A stretch of 47,428 nt of DNA from Candidatus Poseidoniaceae archaeon (GTDB taxonomy: Archaea; Thermoplasmatota; Poseidoniia; Poseidoniales; Poseidoniaceae): positions 1 to 47,428 of the forward strand of contig CASICT010000016.1 in assembly GCA_949373265.1 (NCBI GenBank). The letters run 5' to 3'. The notes beneath the pieces are model-generated. The model was not told where the DNA came from, did not search any database, and was given only the letters and a program-made list of their open reading frames with translations. The position numbers and the translations under genes are program-made. Positions 1 through 9,797 of the stretch are shown here, piece after piece (position 1 is the stretch's first letter; the number at the start of each line of letters is the position of its first letter).

Positions 1-345
1 GTTATTGATGCAGCCAATGCTATTGCACACATTTTGAAAGGCGAGGTGAAACTGGATATTGTTCACATGTGCGGCCGAAGAGAATGGGCATCTGAAGATT
101 CTAAGTCTGAGTTTGATATGCTGTGGCAAAGAACAAATCAGGGTATTAGTGGTGATTTCACAGCAGAGGTATTGTTTGGACATGAGATTGCAGGGATGGA
201 AGCTAAGCCAATTGCAGAAGAGTCGAATCTAAGGCCAGACCTCGACCCTCTCCATCAGTTACTACTTGGTCTTACAGGTGACGGTTGGAGGCCTCTAATT
301 CCATTTAGAACAGCATTGATGTCTCTAATAGCTGGATTGCAATAG
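1..345 (+). CDS. C-terminal fragment of an unidentified protein
   Basis: An open frame enters from the left edge and ends at the TAG at 343-345, giving about 114 residues with no natural start in view. The tail is soluble-looking, with CGRREW near residue 21 and a hydrophobic end (LMSLIAGLQ). I do not recognise the family. It is read toward the minus-strand cluster that ends near 397, so the two transcription units converge here. Confidence covers only that this is a real coding tail: codon use looks normal and there is no internal stop. Confidence 0.5.
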   Translation, partial: VIDAANAIAHILKGEVKLDIVHMCGRREWASEDSKSEFDMLWQRTNQGISGDFTAEVLFGHEIAGMEAKPIAEESNLRPDLDPLHQLLLGLTGDGWRPLIPFRTALMSLIAGLQ

Positions 346-396
346 ACCCCAGCAATTTCTATTAAAACGATGAATCTCGCTCTATCTTGCGACTCA

Positions 397-684
397 CTAG
401 TCAATGTTTGATAGAATAGAAACTACTGCGGCCTCGTTGGAATACCAAGACTCGAATGAAGTACCATGACAGACTGTTGACAACCAGCCATCCTGGGACT
501 TTTGTGACATACTCCTCATGCTTTTGGCGTAAATCAAACCAATGTGTTTTGCCATTTTCATGGTGTGCTGTATGAAAACCATCGAATTTGTCATTGATGC
601 AATTGATGAAAAAAGAGAAGTATTAACTAGAAAAACACCAATGTTCAGGTATGTTGCTTGTCCTAAACGCTGAAAGCCCATCAA
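397..684 (-). CDS. doubtful hypothetical protein at the end of the minus-strand cluster
   Basis: This 95-codon frame runs in the same direction as the upstream cluster. It has one possibly hydrophobic stretch (YLNIGVFLVNTSLFSSIAS) near residues 12-30 and no recognised motif. The surrounding 350-740 interval has frequent stops in all frames. The neighbouring genes carry many indels, so a better frame may be hidden. A competing 33-codon plus-strand frame (564-665, MKTIEFVIDAIDEKREV at its start) also reads like protein. I cannot decide between them, and the interval could be non-coding. Confidence 0.2.
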   Translation of the reverse strand: MMGFQRLGQATYLNIGVFLVNTSLFSSIASMTNSMVFIQHTMKMAKHIGLIYAKSMRSMSQKSQDGWLSTVCHGTSFESWYSNEAAVVSILSNID

Positions 685-741
685 GGTCCCTACCCTTTTG
701 CTTGGATGACCTAATAGTTGGATTACAAGGTTTCAGGTTCA

Positions 742-1053
742 TTATCGCAGTGATTTACCTATAGCAAACCCCGATAGTGTTGACGACGAGATCTGAGATT
801 TTGTTATCCCATGTTTTCCTTTACGAATTCATAGGGGAGATAGAGTTCCAAGATTTCCCATCCAACTGAAAGAAAAATGAATATCCACCAGTTCCGTAGT
901 AGGTATCGTCCAATCAAACTCTCCACTGAACAAAGTGACCTAGGGACCAAATGTTGAGCAAGACCATGCCAATAACTCCACCATTACGTTCGTTTTACGC
1001 AGATAATTGTTCAAAGGGTCTGCATTCCACCCAGTGGCATCTCTGGGAAGCAT
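742..1053 (-). CDS. small VanZ-like membrane protein, broken by several indels
   Basis: No single frame covers this gene. The start ATG (1051-1053) lies 10 bases after the stop of the upstream lipoprotein gene, whose final codons supply a GGTGA ribosome-binding site. Successive frames then read GVIGMVLLNIWSLGHFVQW, RNWWIFIFLSVGWEILELYL, DNKISDLVVNTIG and finally FAIGKSLR before TAA. Together these give about 100 residues with two or three membrane segments. The WE..E, ISDL..N and IG...G spacing resembles VanZ-like and related small membrane proteins. That assignment rests on the motif pattern alone. At least three frame changes are needed, matching the indel density of the genes beside it. 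Confidence 0.5.
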
Positions 1054-1063
1054 TGTGATATTT

Positions 1064-2460
1064 TCACCACGTAGACTTGGTCCTGAACTGATCGGTTGCA
1101 AAGATTCCCATGTCTGCAATGTTGTGTGACAAAGCGAACCAAGTTCTACCATAAGCGTCCACTCTGATATCGAGGAAGTCTCCAAGGCCGCCGCATCGGT
1201 TGTAGCCACAATCAGGTTCCTGATCGATTGGGTCTCCAACCTTGTTGAGTTGAACGGTTGTGAACAGAGGTGTTTCATTGAAAGCATCTGTTGCATATGT
1301 GAGATATCCATTCCATGTCTCTTCATCGCCTTCAGTTTCACCAACATAGCCGAATGCGACTGTTCCAGGATCGCCAGCAACAACAACAGGGAATCCAGTT
1401 CCTGAGAGATTGATCGGAGGAGCGATCATTGTTGCATTTGACCATGTGTCGCCTTGATCGATGGAATAGGACCAGTATGGCATGTTATCAAGACCCATCC
1501 ACATTGCGTGTACGTTCCCTTCACTATCGACTTCGACTTGAGCTTCTTCTGCATTCCATGTGTCAGCAGTTCCAGTTACAGATGTTGGCAACACATGTTC
1601 AGTCCAAGAAATACCTGCATTCGTTGTTCTAAAGATAGAATATCCATCACCAGTACAACCTTTGTTTCCTCGATAGAAGTTCCCATCAATGCTTCCGACC
1701 AGGTGTGCACTAAGACCGCCTGAAGAACATGTACGGGAGCTCCAGAGGTTTCAGGACCCCATGTTGCTCCACCGTCTTGGCTTGATGAACAAAGAGGATG
1801 AGGAGCGTTTCCATTGATACAGAACATCCAGGTGGTTTCGTACAATGCTGCAGGCATGTTGCTGCTTGCAATTGTTTGGTGGTCCTGAACAGAATACACT
1901 TGAGTGGCAACACTTGGTCCTTGCCAACTTGCACCTTCATCATCAGACCATTCAACGGTCATACCGAGTAATGCATGCATATCGAATTTCATGATTCGGC
2001 TTGTCCATGGATCAACATAGATGTAGGGATCATTTGAATTTGCAATAGGAAGGAATGGGTCGTATACGTTCTCGCAATTGTAATCTAAGACATCAACCAT
2101 TCCGATGAGATCACATGAAATGATGGCTGTTGAACCTGCTGGACCATTACCATATGAACTCATAACCATCATGTCTGTTTGAGTGATACCCATGGTTGGT
2201 TCGAATGTAGACATGCCAATTCCATAATAACTTCCAGCTGAAAGTAATGGAATATTATCTCCACCAGTGCTGAAGTGTTATTCATTGCATTTAATCCACC
2301 AGGATAGTGGTACCATGTATTGTTACCTAATTGGTCTTTAAAAGTGAAAAAAGCGTCTTCCTCAACAGTATTCTCCCTTGAACATCTGAGCCAAAGCAAC
2401 CTGCTAGCATGACATCGATACTAGGACTGTTAGAAAAGTAGCCTTGTAAACTGCTTTCAT
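1064..2460 (-). CDS. BNR-repeat (sialidase-like beta-propeller) lipoprotein, frameshifted
   Basis: The ATG at 2458-2460 follows an AAGGTGAT ribosome-binding site. The protein opens MKAVYKATFLTVLVS and, after a frame slip, gives a lipobox LAGC followed by FGSD, so it is predicted to be an exported lipid-anchored protein. Downstream are Asp-box/BNR-type repeats typical of sialidase-fold propellers: SDDEGASWQGP, SQDGGATWGPE, RTTNAGISW and SIDQGDTWSNA, about 40-60 residues apart. Cysteine pairs (CSSS, CGYNRCGG) are present. The sense moves between frames near 2410, 2380, 2200, 1710 and 1590, with conserved coding on both sides of each break. It ends ...RTKSTW at 1064. Sialidase activity is not shown; many BNR proteins only bind. 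Confidence 0.7.
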
Positions 2461-2476
2461 AATATCACCTTGATTT

Positions 2477-3481
2477 TCATTGGCCGAAAAAATCACTACC
2501 GAGAAGGGGGAGTAATACGCTCGCATCGCCTTCTACGCAAACATTAGGTGCGTCAGGGCGCATTTTGCCCCAAGAAATTGCCTCGCGTAATCTGGCACCA
2601 GAAAGGCTACCATCGTGTTCAGGGGCGGTTGTGATGTATACTGCGCTATCAAGTCCACCGCGATACTGGTTCCACCAGATAACGTGATGTTTTGAGATGC
2701 CTCCGCCGATCATCAAAGCGTTAGATGTCTCAACATCCCATGTTATGTCGGACATGTACTGTTCATCTGCTAATGTATCTATGTGGAAGTCTCTGTACTT
2801 TTGTCTAAACATGAATAATTGTGCTCCTATGCTACCATCTGTGATTCCGGGAATGCAGACTGGAATCTTATTTTTGTAAGCCCAATAGATTAGTGAGTCC
2901 GGAGTTCCAAGTCTTTTACCAAGTTCCCAAACTAGGTGTACTGAGCCAAACCCTATCCAAGCATCTGCACCTTCTTTTCCAGTCTCCGCCATTCTGTCGT
3001 TGCGAATATCCTCCAGTACGGGCATTACTAGTGATTCAATAATTTCCCCGTAACTCGAATTAGGGACAATTACATTGCCTAGGCGCATCAATTGATGTTC
3101 CCCTAATTCAATATCGTCTAATTCAAATGAACCATGGTAATAGTGCTTGTATGCTCTTGCAATATCGTGGTCAAGCATACCACAAGTAGTTGAAACCACA
3201 TTGAACATTTTTCGCTTAATCGCTTCAACGAAGAAGCCACGGGTGCCTGTTGCACATAGGCAGGCAGGGAATGATAACCAGTTGGTAACTTTACTTGAAT
3301 CTCCACCGACATCATCGATCTCTAACTTCATATCTTTCAGTAAATCTCTGGCATAAGCCAGCTTTGTTGCAGTGAATCCGCCTGCAGATGCCATCTGATC
3401 AATCAGCGATTTAGGGTCGCTGATATCTGCAAAATCATAATCCTTGACTGGCTTGTCAAATGATTCTGGGTCTATGGCCAT
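2477..3481 (-). CDS. dys: deoxyhypusine synthase
   Basis: This enzyme transfers the aminobutyl group of spermidine to a lysine of translation factor aIF5A, using NAD, as the first step of hypusine formation in archaea and eukaryotes. The 334-residue protein has the family length. It carries GGGISKHH (about residues 257-264), whose lysine is the catalytic one, the NAD-site TTAPEHDGSLSGA near 285-297, and EAISWGK just after, with the conserved tail D.....LPLL. It is intact although both neighbours are frameshifted. It lies 43 bases after uvrB and 16 bases before the BNR lipoprotein gene, so it is probably co-transcribed. Family assignment is secure. Confidence 0.96.
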   Translation of the reverse strand: MAIDPESFDKPVKDYDFADISDPKSLIDQMASAGGFTATKLAYARDLLKDMKLEIDDVGGDSSKVTNWLSFPACLCATGTRGFFVEAIKRKMFNVVSTTCGMLDHDIARAYKHYYHGSFELDDIELGEHQLMRLGNVIVPNSSYGEIIESLVMPVLEDIRNDRMAETGKEGADAWIGFGSVHLVWELGKRLGTPDSLIYWAYKNKIPVCIPGITDGSIGAQLFMFRQKYRDFHIDTLADEQYMSDITWDVETSNALMIGGGISKHHVIWWNQYRGGLDSAVYITTAPEHDGSLSGARLREAISWGKMRPDAPNVCVEGDASVLLPLLGSDFFGQ

Positions 3482-3524
3482 GGTTTAATGCGTGAGGTTT
3501 TCGCATATGAAACCCATGACTATG

Positions 3525-5812
3525 TCATGGAGATTCTATTTCACGAATTTTGTCTCTTAACATTGCAGCCCTTTCGAAGTCTAATTCTAGTGCTGCTTGT
3601 TGCATCATTTCTTTTAATTCTTCAATTGAAGAATCATTTTCGTCAATTGGTTGTGAAATGTTATTTGTAACTGAATTTGAATGCACCCATTGCCCAGCAC
3701 CGACGTTGAGATTACTGGCCCAATCTCCACTCTTTCTTCCTCCCTTCGAGCCAACTAGCCTTTTCCCGCCAGAGGTTCCGGCGATCAATTCATCGATATC
3801 GCTTCCCATTTTAGGCAGCTTTTTCTGAATGGTAACGGGAGTAATTCCATGTTTCTCATTATGTGCGATTTGTCTTTGGCGTCTTTCCAGTGTTTGCCTA
3901 ATCGATGCAGTCATAGGTGGGCTCATCGAGTCAGCATAGAGTATTACTTTGCCATTGGAATTTCTTGAAGCACGACCAATGGTTTGCAGTAGGCTACGTT
4001 CATTCCTTAGGAATCCTTGACGGTCAGCATCGAATATCGCAACTAGGCTCACCTCTGGAATGTCTAATCCCTCTCTTAGTAAATTGATTCCAACTATGGC
4101 ATCGATGTGGCCAATTCTCAAAGCATTGATGATCTCAGTTCTTTCAATGGTATCAATTTCAGAATGTAAATGGTGAGCCTTGATTCCCATTTTATTGAGG
4201 TATTGTGCAACTTCTTCTGCGAATTTAATCGTAAGAACGGTGACCAGAGTTCGTTCACCTTTTTCGATTCGAGCATTCATTTCTGAAAGTAAATCTCCAA
4301 TTTGACCCTCGGTGTCCCTAACTTCGATTGTAGGGTCAAGCAAACCAGTAGGCCTGATTTCCATTCTTGGTATTTGTCCAATCATCTGGAGCATGTCATA
4401 CATACTTTCAGCTTCGGGGTGTTTCTTTGCAATTCTGGTGTTCAACACCACCGCCTCCTGCCATATGGCGTAAACCGAGGGGGGCATCTCTGGCCTGTGG
4501 TTTCACAAAGATGCAGTAATTCTCTTTCACCTGGTGTTGCACTAACATATACCATCTGAGGTACTAACTTTTGGAACTCTCTTATCTTTAATGGCCTATT
4601 ATCTGCGGCGGAAGGTAGGCGGAAACCATGTTCAATAAGGTTGAGTTTCCGACTTCTATCTCCGGCATACATTCCACCAACTTGGGGTAATGTTACGTGG
4701 GATTCATCCATAATTACTAGGAATTTATCTGGATTACCATGGAATTGTTTTGCTGCAGCTGCAAAGAAATCCAGCAAACAGTACGGGCGCTCACCATGCT
4801 TGCGTCCATCGAAATGCATTGAATAGTTTTCAACAGCACTACAATGCCCAATCTCTCGTAACATCTCGAGGTCATATCTCGTTCTTTGCTCAAGGCGATT
4901 CGCTTCCAAATCTCTTGTTCTCACTCTTCAATTGTGCAACCTGTCCGTCTAATTCGGTCTCGATACTTTCGAGAGCGATGCTTCAAATTGTCTGGTGAGA
5001 CATGAAGAATTCCTTTGGATGTATCCATGCTTCATCCAACTCGATCAAGTATTTCCCAAGTTACGGGGTCACAAATTTGGATTTTCTCGACCCCATCGAA
5101 ACCGAAACGAATCGCAGAGGATCATCCCGGCTCGGCATCCATATGTCGAGGTTCTCCCCTCGTAAGCGCACATCTCCTCGTTGCAAATCGGTAGTCGTAC
5201 TCGGCTATATGTAGAGCCACTAATTCCCTTACTAGGTCGATTGGTTCAATCTTCTTGTCCAACGTGAATCCTGCAGTGGTATTCCAGGAATGTTTCAGGA
5301 GCATTCAATCCATAGATGCATGAAACAGATGAGACTACTATGCAATCAGGTCGGCTAACTAGACTTGCAACTGTAGCGAATCTTTCCTGCTCGATTCTTT
5401 CATTGATTGAAAGTTCTTTGTCGATATACAAATCTCTCTTCGGCAGGTAGGCTTCTGGTTGATAATAATCGTAATGTGATACGAAGTATTCAACTCCATT
5501 TTCAGGGAATATACCAGCCATTTCTTGGTGTAATTGCCTGGCCAATGTTTTGTTGTGGCTAATGATTAATGTAGGTATATTTAGTCTCTCAATCAAGTGG
5601 GCCATAGTGAATGTTTTTCCGGAACCAGTGACTCCTAATAGCACACATCTTTCCTGATTATTTTCCAATTGAGAAACCATTTCTTCAATTGCTTTTTCTT
5701 GGTCGCCTGCAGGTAGGTGGTCCGAATGAATTCGGAACCGTGCAACATTAGGTGACAGACGGTCTTTTACCGCCCCCTCGAGGGCCTTCGAAATATCGAA
5801 GGGATCACTCAT
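3525..5812 (-). CDS. uvrB: excinuclease ABC subunit B, frameshifted, with an unusual insertion
   Basis: UvrB is the DNA-loading helicase-like subunit of bacterial nucleotide excision repair, also found in some mesophilic archaea. The start ([13 protein letters not shown], 5812) leads into [10 protein letters not shown] (Walker A), the beta-hairpin region YYQPEAYLP and SSVSCIYGL. Reading then passes through other frames near 5280, 5180, 5110 and 4930. It resumes with the DEAD-like motif [37 protein letters not shown] and IGRASRN, and ends in a UVR motif ([16 protein letters not shown] type) at 3525. About 57 residues separate SATPG from RPTGLLDP, against about 16 in E. coli UvrB. Four or more indels are implied. 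uvrA and uvrC are not in this window. Confidence 0.92.
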
Positions 5813-5823
5813 TCTTACACATC

Positions 5824-6553
5824 CTAAGGGAGATACAAGCCACCATTGACATGTATCACTGCACCGGTGATATAATTCGATTCATCACTAACTAGGAATG
5901 ATACGGTTCCTGCAATATCTTCGGAGTTCCAATGCGTTTTAGGGGCACTTCTTGCTCTCTACTGACTCGCTTTTCAGGACTGTCACCGGCCAGAATATCG
6001 GTGTCGACGAAACCGGGGGCGACGATATTCACTCGCTTACCATCAGGAGCTAAGCGATTGAGCGAGGGAGCGAGCCCAAGTTGCTAAGCGCTGCTTTGGA
6101 TGCAGAGTAGTCAGCACCATGAGTGGAGATCCTCTATGCTCCTAGCTGACTTCCAATCACGCATATCCTGGCGTCACCGCTCAATTGGGACTTTACTGCC
6201 TCCCAAACCAAAAACGCGCCTTCAAAGTTGGTAGACATCGTTCTTCTAAGGTGAGCGAAATCGAGTTCTTTAGTATCTATTCGGTCATACCTGCCATGGT
6301 TGAGGATAAGAATATCAATTCCCGCAGCCACCCAAGGATGAGTTGCCAAAAGCGCTACCTCTCTAGCATCTGTGACATCACAATTAACGGCTACAGCATC
6401 AATTCCAGATTCTCTAATCTCATCAACAACCATTTCTGCAGGCTTAGATGAATTACAATAAGTTAGGAGGATTCGGTACCCGTCTTTAGCCAGACGTTTG
6501 GAAATAGCAGCGCCAATACCGCGGCCTCCCCCCGTCACTAAAGCAGTGCGCAT
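5824..6553 (-). CDS. short-chain dehydrogenase/reductase (FabG-like), frameshifted
   Basis: This is an NAD(P)-dependent oxidoreductase of the SDR superfamily. The N-terminal half reads [14 protein letters not shown] with the TGxxxGxG cofactor loop, then NHGRYD (the NAG position), ending in VIGSQLGA. The sense continues in other frames as [12 protein letters not shown], containing the YxxxK catalytic pair, then [34 protein letters not shown] and VIHVNGG, stopping at the TAG at 5824. Total length is about 243 residues, normal for the classical SDR family. At least two frame changes lie between about 6140 and 5930. A TTG at 6580 in the same frame could be an alternative start, but the ATG at 6553 fits the family. 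Substrate is unknown. Confidence 0.85.
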
Positions 6554-6584
6554 ACCAACGGTAGGATGGAACTTGGTCAATAAA

Positions 6585-6962
6585 TCACTGGAGGAACTGT
6601 GCTAGTTGTGGAGGTTGCCATCCTTCAGGTTTCAGTACTTTTCCATCTTCTCTTCGTATGACCTTTCCATCTACTAATTTAGCCATATTAGAGCGATGTA
6701 CTTCGTTAAATGCATCGTCGTAAATATCTTGCATACCATGATTGATTATTGTTCCAGCAAGAATGTAGCCGATATCTGCTAATGCGTCGAGTACCTCGAC
6801 TAAGTCTCCAGTTCTGGCGGCCTCAGCATATTCTTGTACTTCTTCAACAAGGAGTTTGATTCTTAATTCAATCAATTCATCTGGGCCTAATCCGGGGTTG
6901 TTTAGGCGTGGAATTTCGAAGGCTTCATTGAATTCAAGTAGGGACTTGACAATTGGATTCAT
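6585..6962 (-). CDS. MazG-like nucleotide pyrophosphohydrolase
   Basis: This is a 125-residue all-alpha NTP pyrophosphatase-fold protein. It shows the acidic pattern KLLVEEVQEYAEA followed by VEVLDALADIGYI, equivalent to the EExxE...ExxD magnesium-binding motif of the MazG/HisE superfamily. The C-terminal part (EVHRSNMAKL.DGKVI.REDGKVLKP.GW) resembles phosphoribosyl-ATP-pyrophosphohydrolase-like house-cleaning enzymes. The open frame extends upstream to 7148 but would then overlap ubiA and lose similarity, so the ATG at 6962 is preferred. It leaves 23 bases after the ubiA stop. A role in clearing damaged or non-canonical nucleotides is inferred from the superfamily; the substrate is not visible. 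Confidence 0.85.
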   Translation of the reverse strand: MNPIVKSLLEFNEAFEIPRLNNPGLGPDELIELRIKLLVEEVQEYAEAARTGDLVEVLDALADIGYILAGTIINHGMQDIYDDAFNEVHRSNMAKLVDGKVIRREDGKVLKPEGWQPPQLAQFLQ

Positions 6963-6985
6963 GCACAAAGGGTATGACCGCCACT

Positions 6986-7792
6986 CTATGAAAGTTGCAT
7001 TGAAACAAGAAGAATCCAGCCAGTGGAAACGTGAGCCCAGAACCACCACTTTTGGAAGCTCTTTCCAGATGCGGATAGGACGATGAAAACTAGGACTAGT
7101 GAAATGATAGTTCCTACTGTGGATATCACAGAAAACGCAAACGCCCACAATGGTATTGACAAAACCATTACACTCATTGTAACAGGAGGTTGAAATCTAG
7201 CTGGAAATGATTGTATTCCATTTTTCTTATCGCTTTCAATATCCATTTGGGCATAACCTAGATCGAATGCTGCAATCCAAAGTAATACACCCAAGGAGAC
7301 ATACAATAATTCGGGATACCAGGAATTAGATGAGACTTCTCCCGTAATTGCAACCCATGCTCCAGCAGGGGCTAGTGCAAGACATCCACCCAGCCACCAA
7401 TGGCACAACCAAGTGTGCCTTTTCAGATAGGGGTAGATTACGAATGCAATTACTGGAATTGGTGAGAGGTAAAGGCATAGAGGGTTTAGCATCCAAGCGC
7501 CTCCAACTAGCATTAGCAAGAATACTCCGCATAGTGTCCATGCTGTTTGTAGCGACATTGAACCCGATGCTAAATGGCGTTTTGCAGTTCGAGGGTTGGC
7601 TGCATCTATTTCGCGGTCAATGATTCTGTTTAGTCCCATGGCAAGGCCACGCGCACCAACTGCTGCAACCAGAATCCATGCAAGTTGTGAATAACTGGGG
7701 TCTCCTGCCAAAAAAGCCCCAATTAATACGAAAGGTAAACTGAACAAAGTGTGTTCAATTTTCACAAAAGACGCAATCTGTTTGAAGTCCAT
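6986..7792 (-). CDS. ubiA: UbiA-family prenyltransferase (quinone biosynthesis)
   Basis: This is an integral-membrane prenyltransferase of 268 residues with about eight or nine hydrophobic segments. The first Asp-rich motif is NRIIDREID at residues 55-63. The second lies in the loop DLGYAQMDIESDKKNG near 177-192. These bind the prenyl diphosphate through magnesium. The start is only one base after the stop of the UbiD-like gene (TGAAATG), which implies translational coupling. Neighbouring UbiD argues for prenylation of an aromatic acid in ubiquinone or menaquinone synthesis, including the MqnP-type step of the futalosine route, rather than for archaeal lipid or heme a synthesis. The exact aromatic acceptor cannot be read from sequence. 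Confidence 0.9.
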   Translation of the reverse strand: MDFKQIASFVKIEHTLFSLPFVLIGAFLAGDPSYSQLAWILVAAVGARGLAMGLNRIIDREIDAANPRTAKRHLASGSMSLQTAWTLCGVFLLMLVGGAWMLNPLCLYLSPIPVIAFVIYPYLKRHTWLCHWWLGGCLALAPAGAWVAITGEVSSNSWYPELLYVSLGVLLWIAAFDLGYAQMDIESDKKNGIQSFPARFQPPVTMSVMVLSIPLWAFAFSVISTVGTIISLVLVFIVLSASGKSFQKWWFWAHVSTGWILLVSMQLS

Positions 7793-7793
7793 T

Positions 7794-9719
7794 TCACATC
7801 ACCAAATTATTCGGCCATGGGGGGAGATTGAACCTTTCAATCGCTTCGAGAGTTTCAGGGTCGTGCATGGTAATGGCAGGCCAACGTCTGACTTGAGAAG
7901 GACCATCGTTAGACGGAATTGGTGTTGTGGCATCCCAGAATATCCGGCCGTCTTCCACTACAAAATCACGTTCGACAGCGAAGCGGGAAGTTAGTTGCCA
8001 GAGTAATCTTCGATTGGCTCCTTCGCCATGCAATTCAAGGTCATTATTAGTTACAAATAACCATCGAAGTTCATTTTTGGAGTCCAATTGCCAAATTGAA
8101 TTTCGCAATTGATTAATTTTTTCACGTTGAGCCAAAGCATCCTTCTCATTTGGCCATTGTGTGCCTGTTCTCGGATCTGGTGTTCCTGCGATATCTACGG
8201 TCACAACAAGCATTGAATTTCTTAACAATAGACAATCCGCAACACCCTCTAATTTTGAGATTTCACCTAGCGTTGATTCACTAATTCCAGGTGCATCTTC
8301 TTCCCCTCTTCTCCATGCTGGACAATCTTGGACTGGCGAGCCTTCTAGTGGATTCCCACTTCTTGGATCTGCGGCAACTAATTTAGTAGCATCAATAATT
8401 AATTTCGAATGTACATTCTCGTAAGTCGAAGCCGGTTCCAAAGAATCTCCTACCATTCCTTCGATAATTGTCAAGTCTGTTCTTGGGTCGACTCGGTCAT
8501 TTAGTACGTCTAGGAGAGATTCAAGATTACTAGGGTCTTCATCGGTAGCGATTAGTATTTTCAAAAACATCATTTGGCCAGCACCTAATAATCCCAAGCA
8601 AGTTTTACGTGCTTGTCTTGGATATCTTTGCTTACTCTTTACTATTGCAAGATTGTGAAATCCAGTCTCTAATGGTAGGTGAAGGTCGAGAACATCACGA
8701 TGTTGGAATGACAAAATAGGTCTGAACTGTTTACCAATCGCTTCGCCGAGGTATCCGTCTTCCATCGGAGGTTGACCAACAATAGTTGCAGGTAACACTG
8801 CATTCTTCCTACGAGTAATAGCTGTAATATTGAGGACTGGATATTGGCCGGTTAGAGAATAGAATCCAAAGTGGTCTCCAAAAGGACCTTCAGTCCTAGT
8901 TTGAGTAGAGTCAACCCATCCCTCGATTACAACATCGGCATCGGCAGGCACCATTAGGTCCTGAGTCAATGCTTTAGTAATCCGCAATCGTCTCTTGGCG
9001 AGGAATCCTGCAAACATGTATTCCTCTAAATTATCAGGCAGTGGCGCAATCGCCGAGAAGATTAATTCAGGGGGCCCACCAATGCATATCGCTACTGGCA
9101 TTTTACCATCTGGCCATGCTGCTGCATGGTCTGCACCATGCTTGTGAATTTGCCAATGCAAGCCCACTTCTTTTGGACCATAAATCTGGCTTCGATACAT
9201 ACCGAGGTTATGTTCTCCTGAAACTGGATCTTTTGTCACAACTAGGGGTAGTGTGATGTATCTTCCACCATCCATTGGCCAGGTTTTTGGAATTGGTAAT
9301 TTTGTTACATCAGTCTCCATCCGCACTCTCTGGCACGAACCTCTTCTGACTTTTTTAGGTGGCATCGATATTGCATCGCGAAGTAGTGGGAAACCAGTCC
9401 ATGGTTTTTTGACAATCTCTCCAATGTCTGGTTTCATCAATGCAACAAGTCTCTCTCCAACTTCGGTTGGATGGGATGCTCCGAGCGCACGTAATGTCCT
9501 GTCGTGAGTTCCAAAAAGGTTCATTGCTAACGGAATCTCACTGATATCTCCATTCGGTAAGCGTGGTTTTTCGAACAAAACAGCAGAACCGCCAGACTTT
9601 ACCAATCGGTCTGCGATTGCTCCGGCCTCTAATTCTACATCAACCGGCTCAGAAATTCGCAGTAACTCGCCCTTATCCTCTAAATGGGCGAGCCAACGAG
9701 TCATATTACGCCAGGCCAT
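7794..9719 (-). CDS. ubiD: UbiD-family (prenyl-FMN-dependent) decarboxylase
   Basis: This enzyme removes the ring carboxylate of prenylated aromatic acids in quinone synthesis, using prenylated FMN made by UbiX. The N-terminus MAWRNMTRWLAHLEDKGEL matches the family start, so I use the ATG at 9719 rather than the upstream one at 9737. Other family signatures are AMNLFGTHDR, PIPKTWPMDGGRYITLP, LGMYRSQIYGPKEVGLHW, PVAICIGGPP and the EGPFGDHFGFYS segment with its conserved acidic residue. At 641 residues it is longer than E. coli UbiD (about 500), with the extra length after residue 430. It is coupled to ubiA. No ubiX is in the window. Confidence 0.93.
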   Translation of the reverse strand: MAWRNMTRWLAHLEDKGELLRISEPVDVELEAGAIADRLVKSGGSAVLFEKPRLPNGDISEIPLAMNLFGTHDRTLRALGASHPTEVGERLVALMKPDIGEIVKKPWTGFPLLRDAISMPPKKVRRGSCQRVRMETDVTKLPIPKTWPMDGGRYITLPLVVTKDPVSGEHNLGMYRSQIYGPKEVGLHWQIHKHGADHAAAWPDGKMPVAICIGGPPELIFSAIAPLPDNLEEYMFAGFLAKRRLRITKALTQDLMVPADADVVIEGWVDSTQTRTEGPFGDHFGFYSLTGQYPVLNITAITRRKNAVLPATIVGQPPMEDGYLGEAIGKQFRPILSFQHRDVLDLHLPLETGFHNLAIVKSKQRYPRQARKTCLGLLGAGQMMFLKILIATDEDPSNLESLLDVLNDRVDPRTDLTIIEGMVGDSLEPASTYENVHSKLIIDATKLVAADPRSGNPLEGSPVQDCPAWRRGEEDAPGISESTLGEISKLEGVADCLLLRNSMLVVTVDIAGTPDPRTGTQWPNEKDALAQREKINQLRNSIWQLDSKNELRWLFVTNNDLELHGEGANRRLLWQLTSRFAVERDFVVEDGRIFWDATTPIPSNDGPSQVRRWPAITMHDPETLEAIERFNLPPWPNNLVM

Positions 9720-9778
9720 GACACCGCTACGGGACATTCTTCATCAATACTTGTTCTGCGCCGACTCATTGAAGTCCC

Positions 9779-9797
9779 GCCTCCCCTACGGGGAGGC
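9779..9797 (+). promoter_or_regulatory. hairpin overlapping the ribosome-binding site of the geranylgeranyl reductase gene
   Basis: GCCTCCCC, a three-base loop TAC, then GGGGAGGC form a perfect 8-bp stem that ends directly before the ATG at 9798. The right arm contains the GGGGAGG that would serve as the ribosome-binding site, so folding would hide it. It lies in the 78-base divergent gap between ubiD and this gene. Confidence 0.5.
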
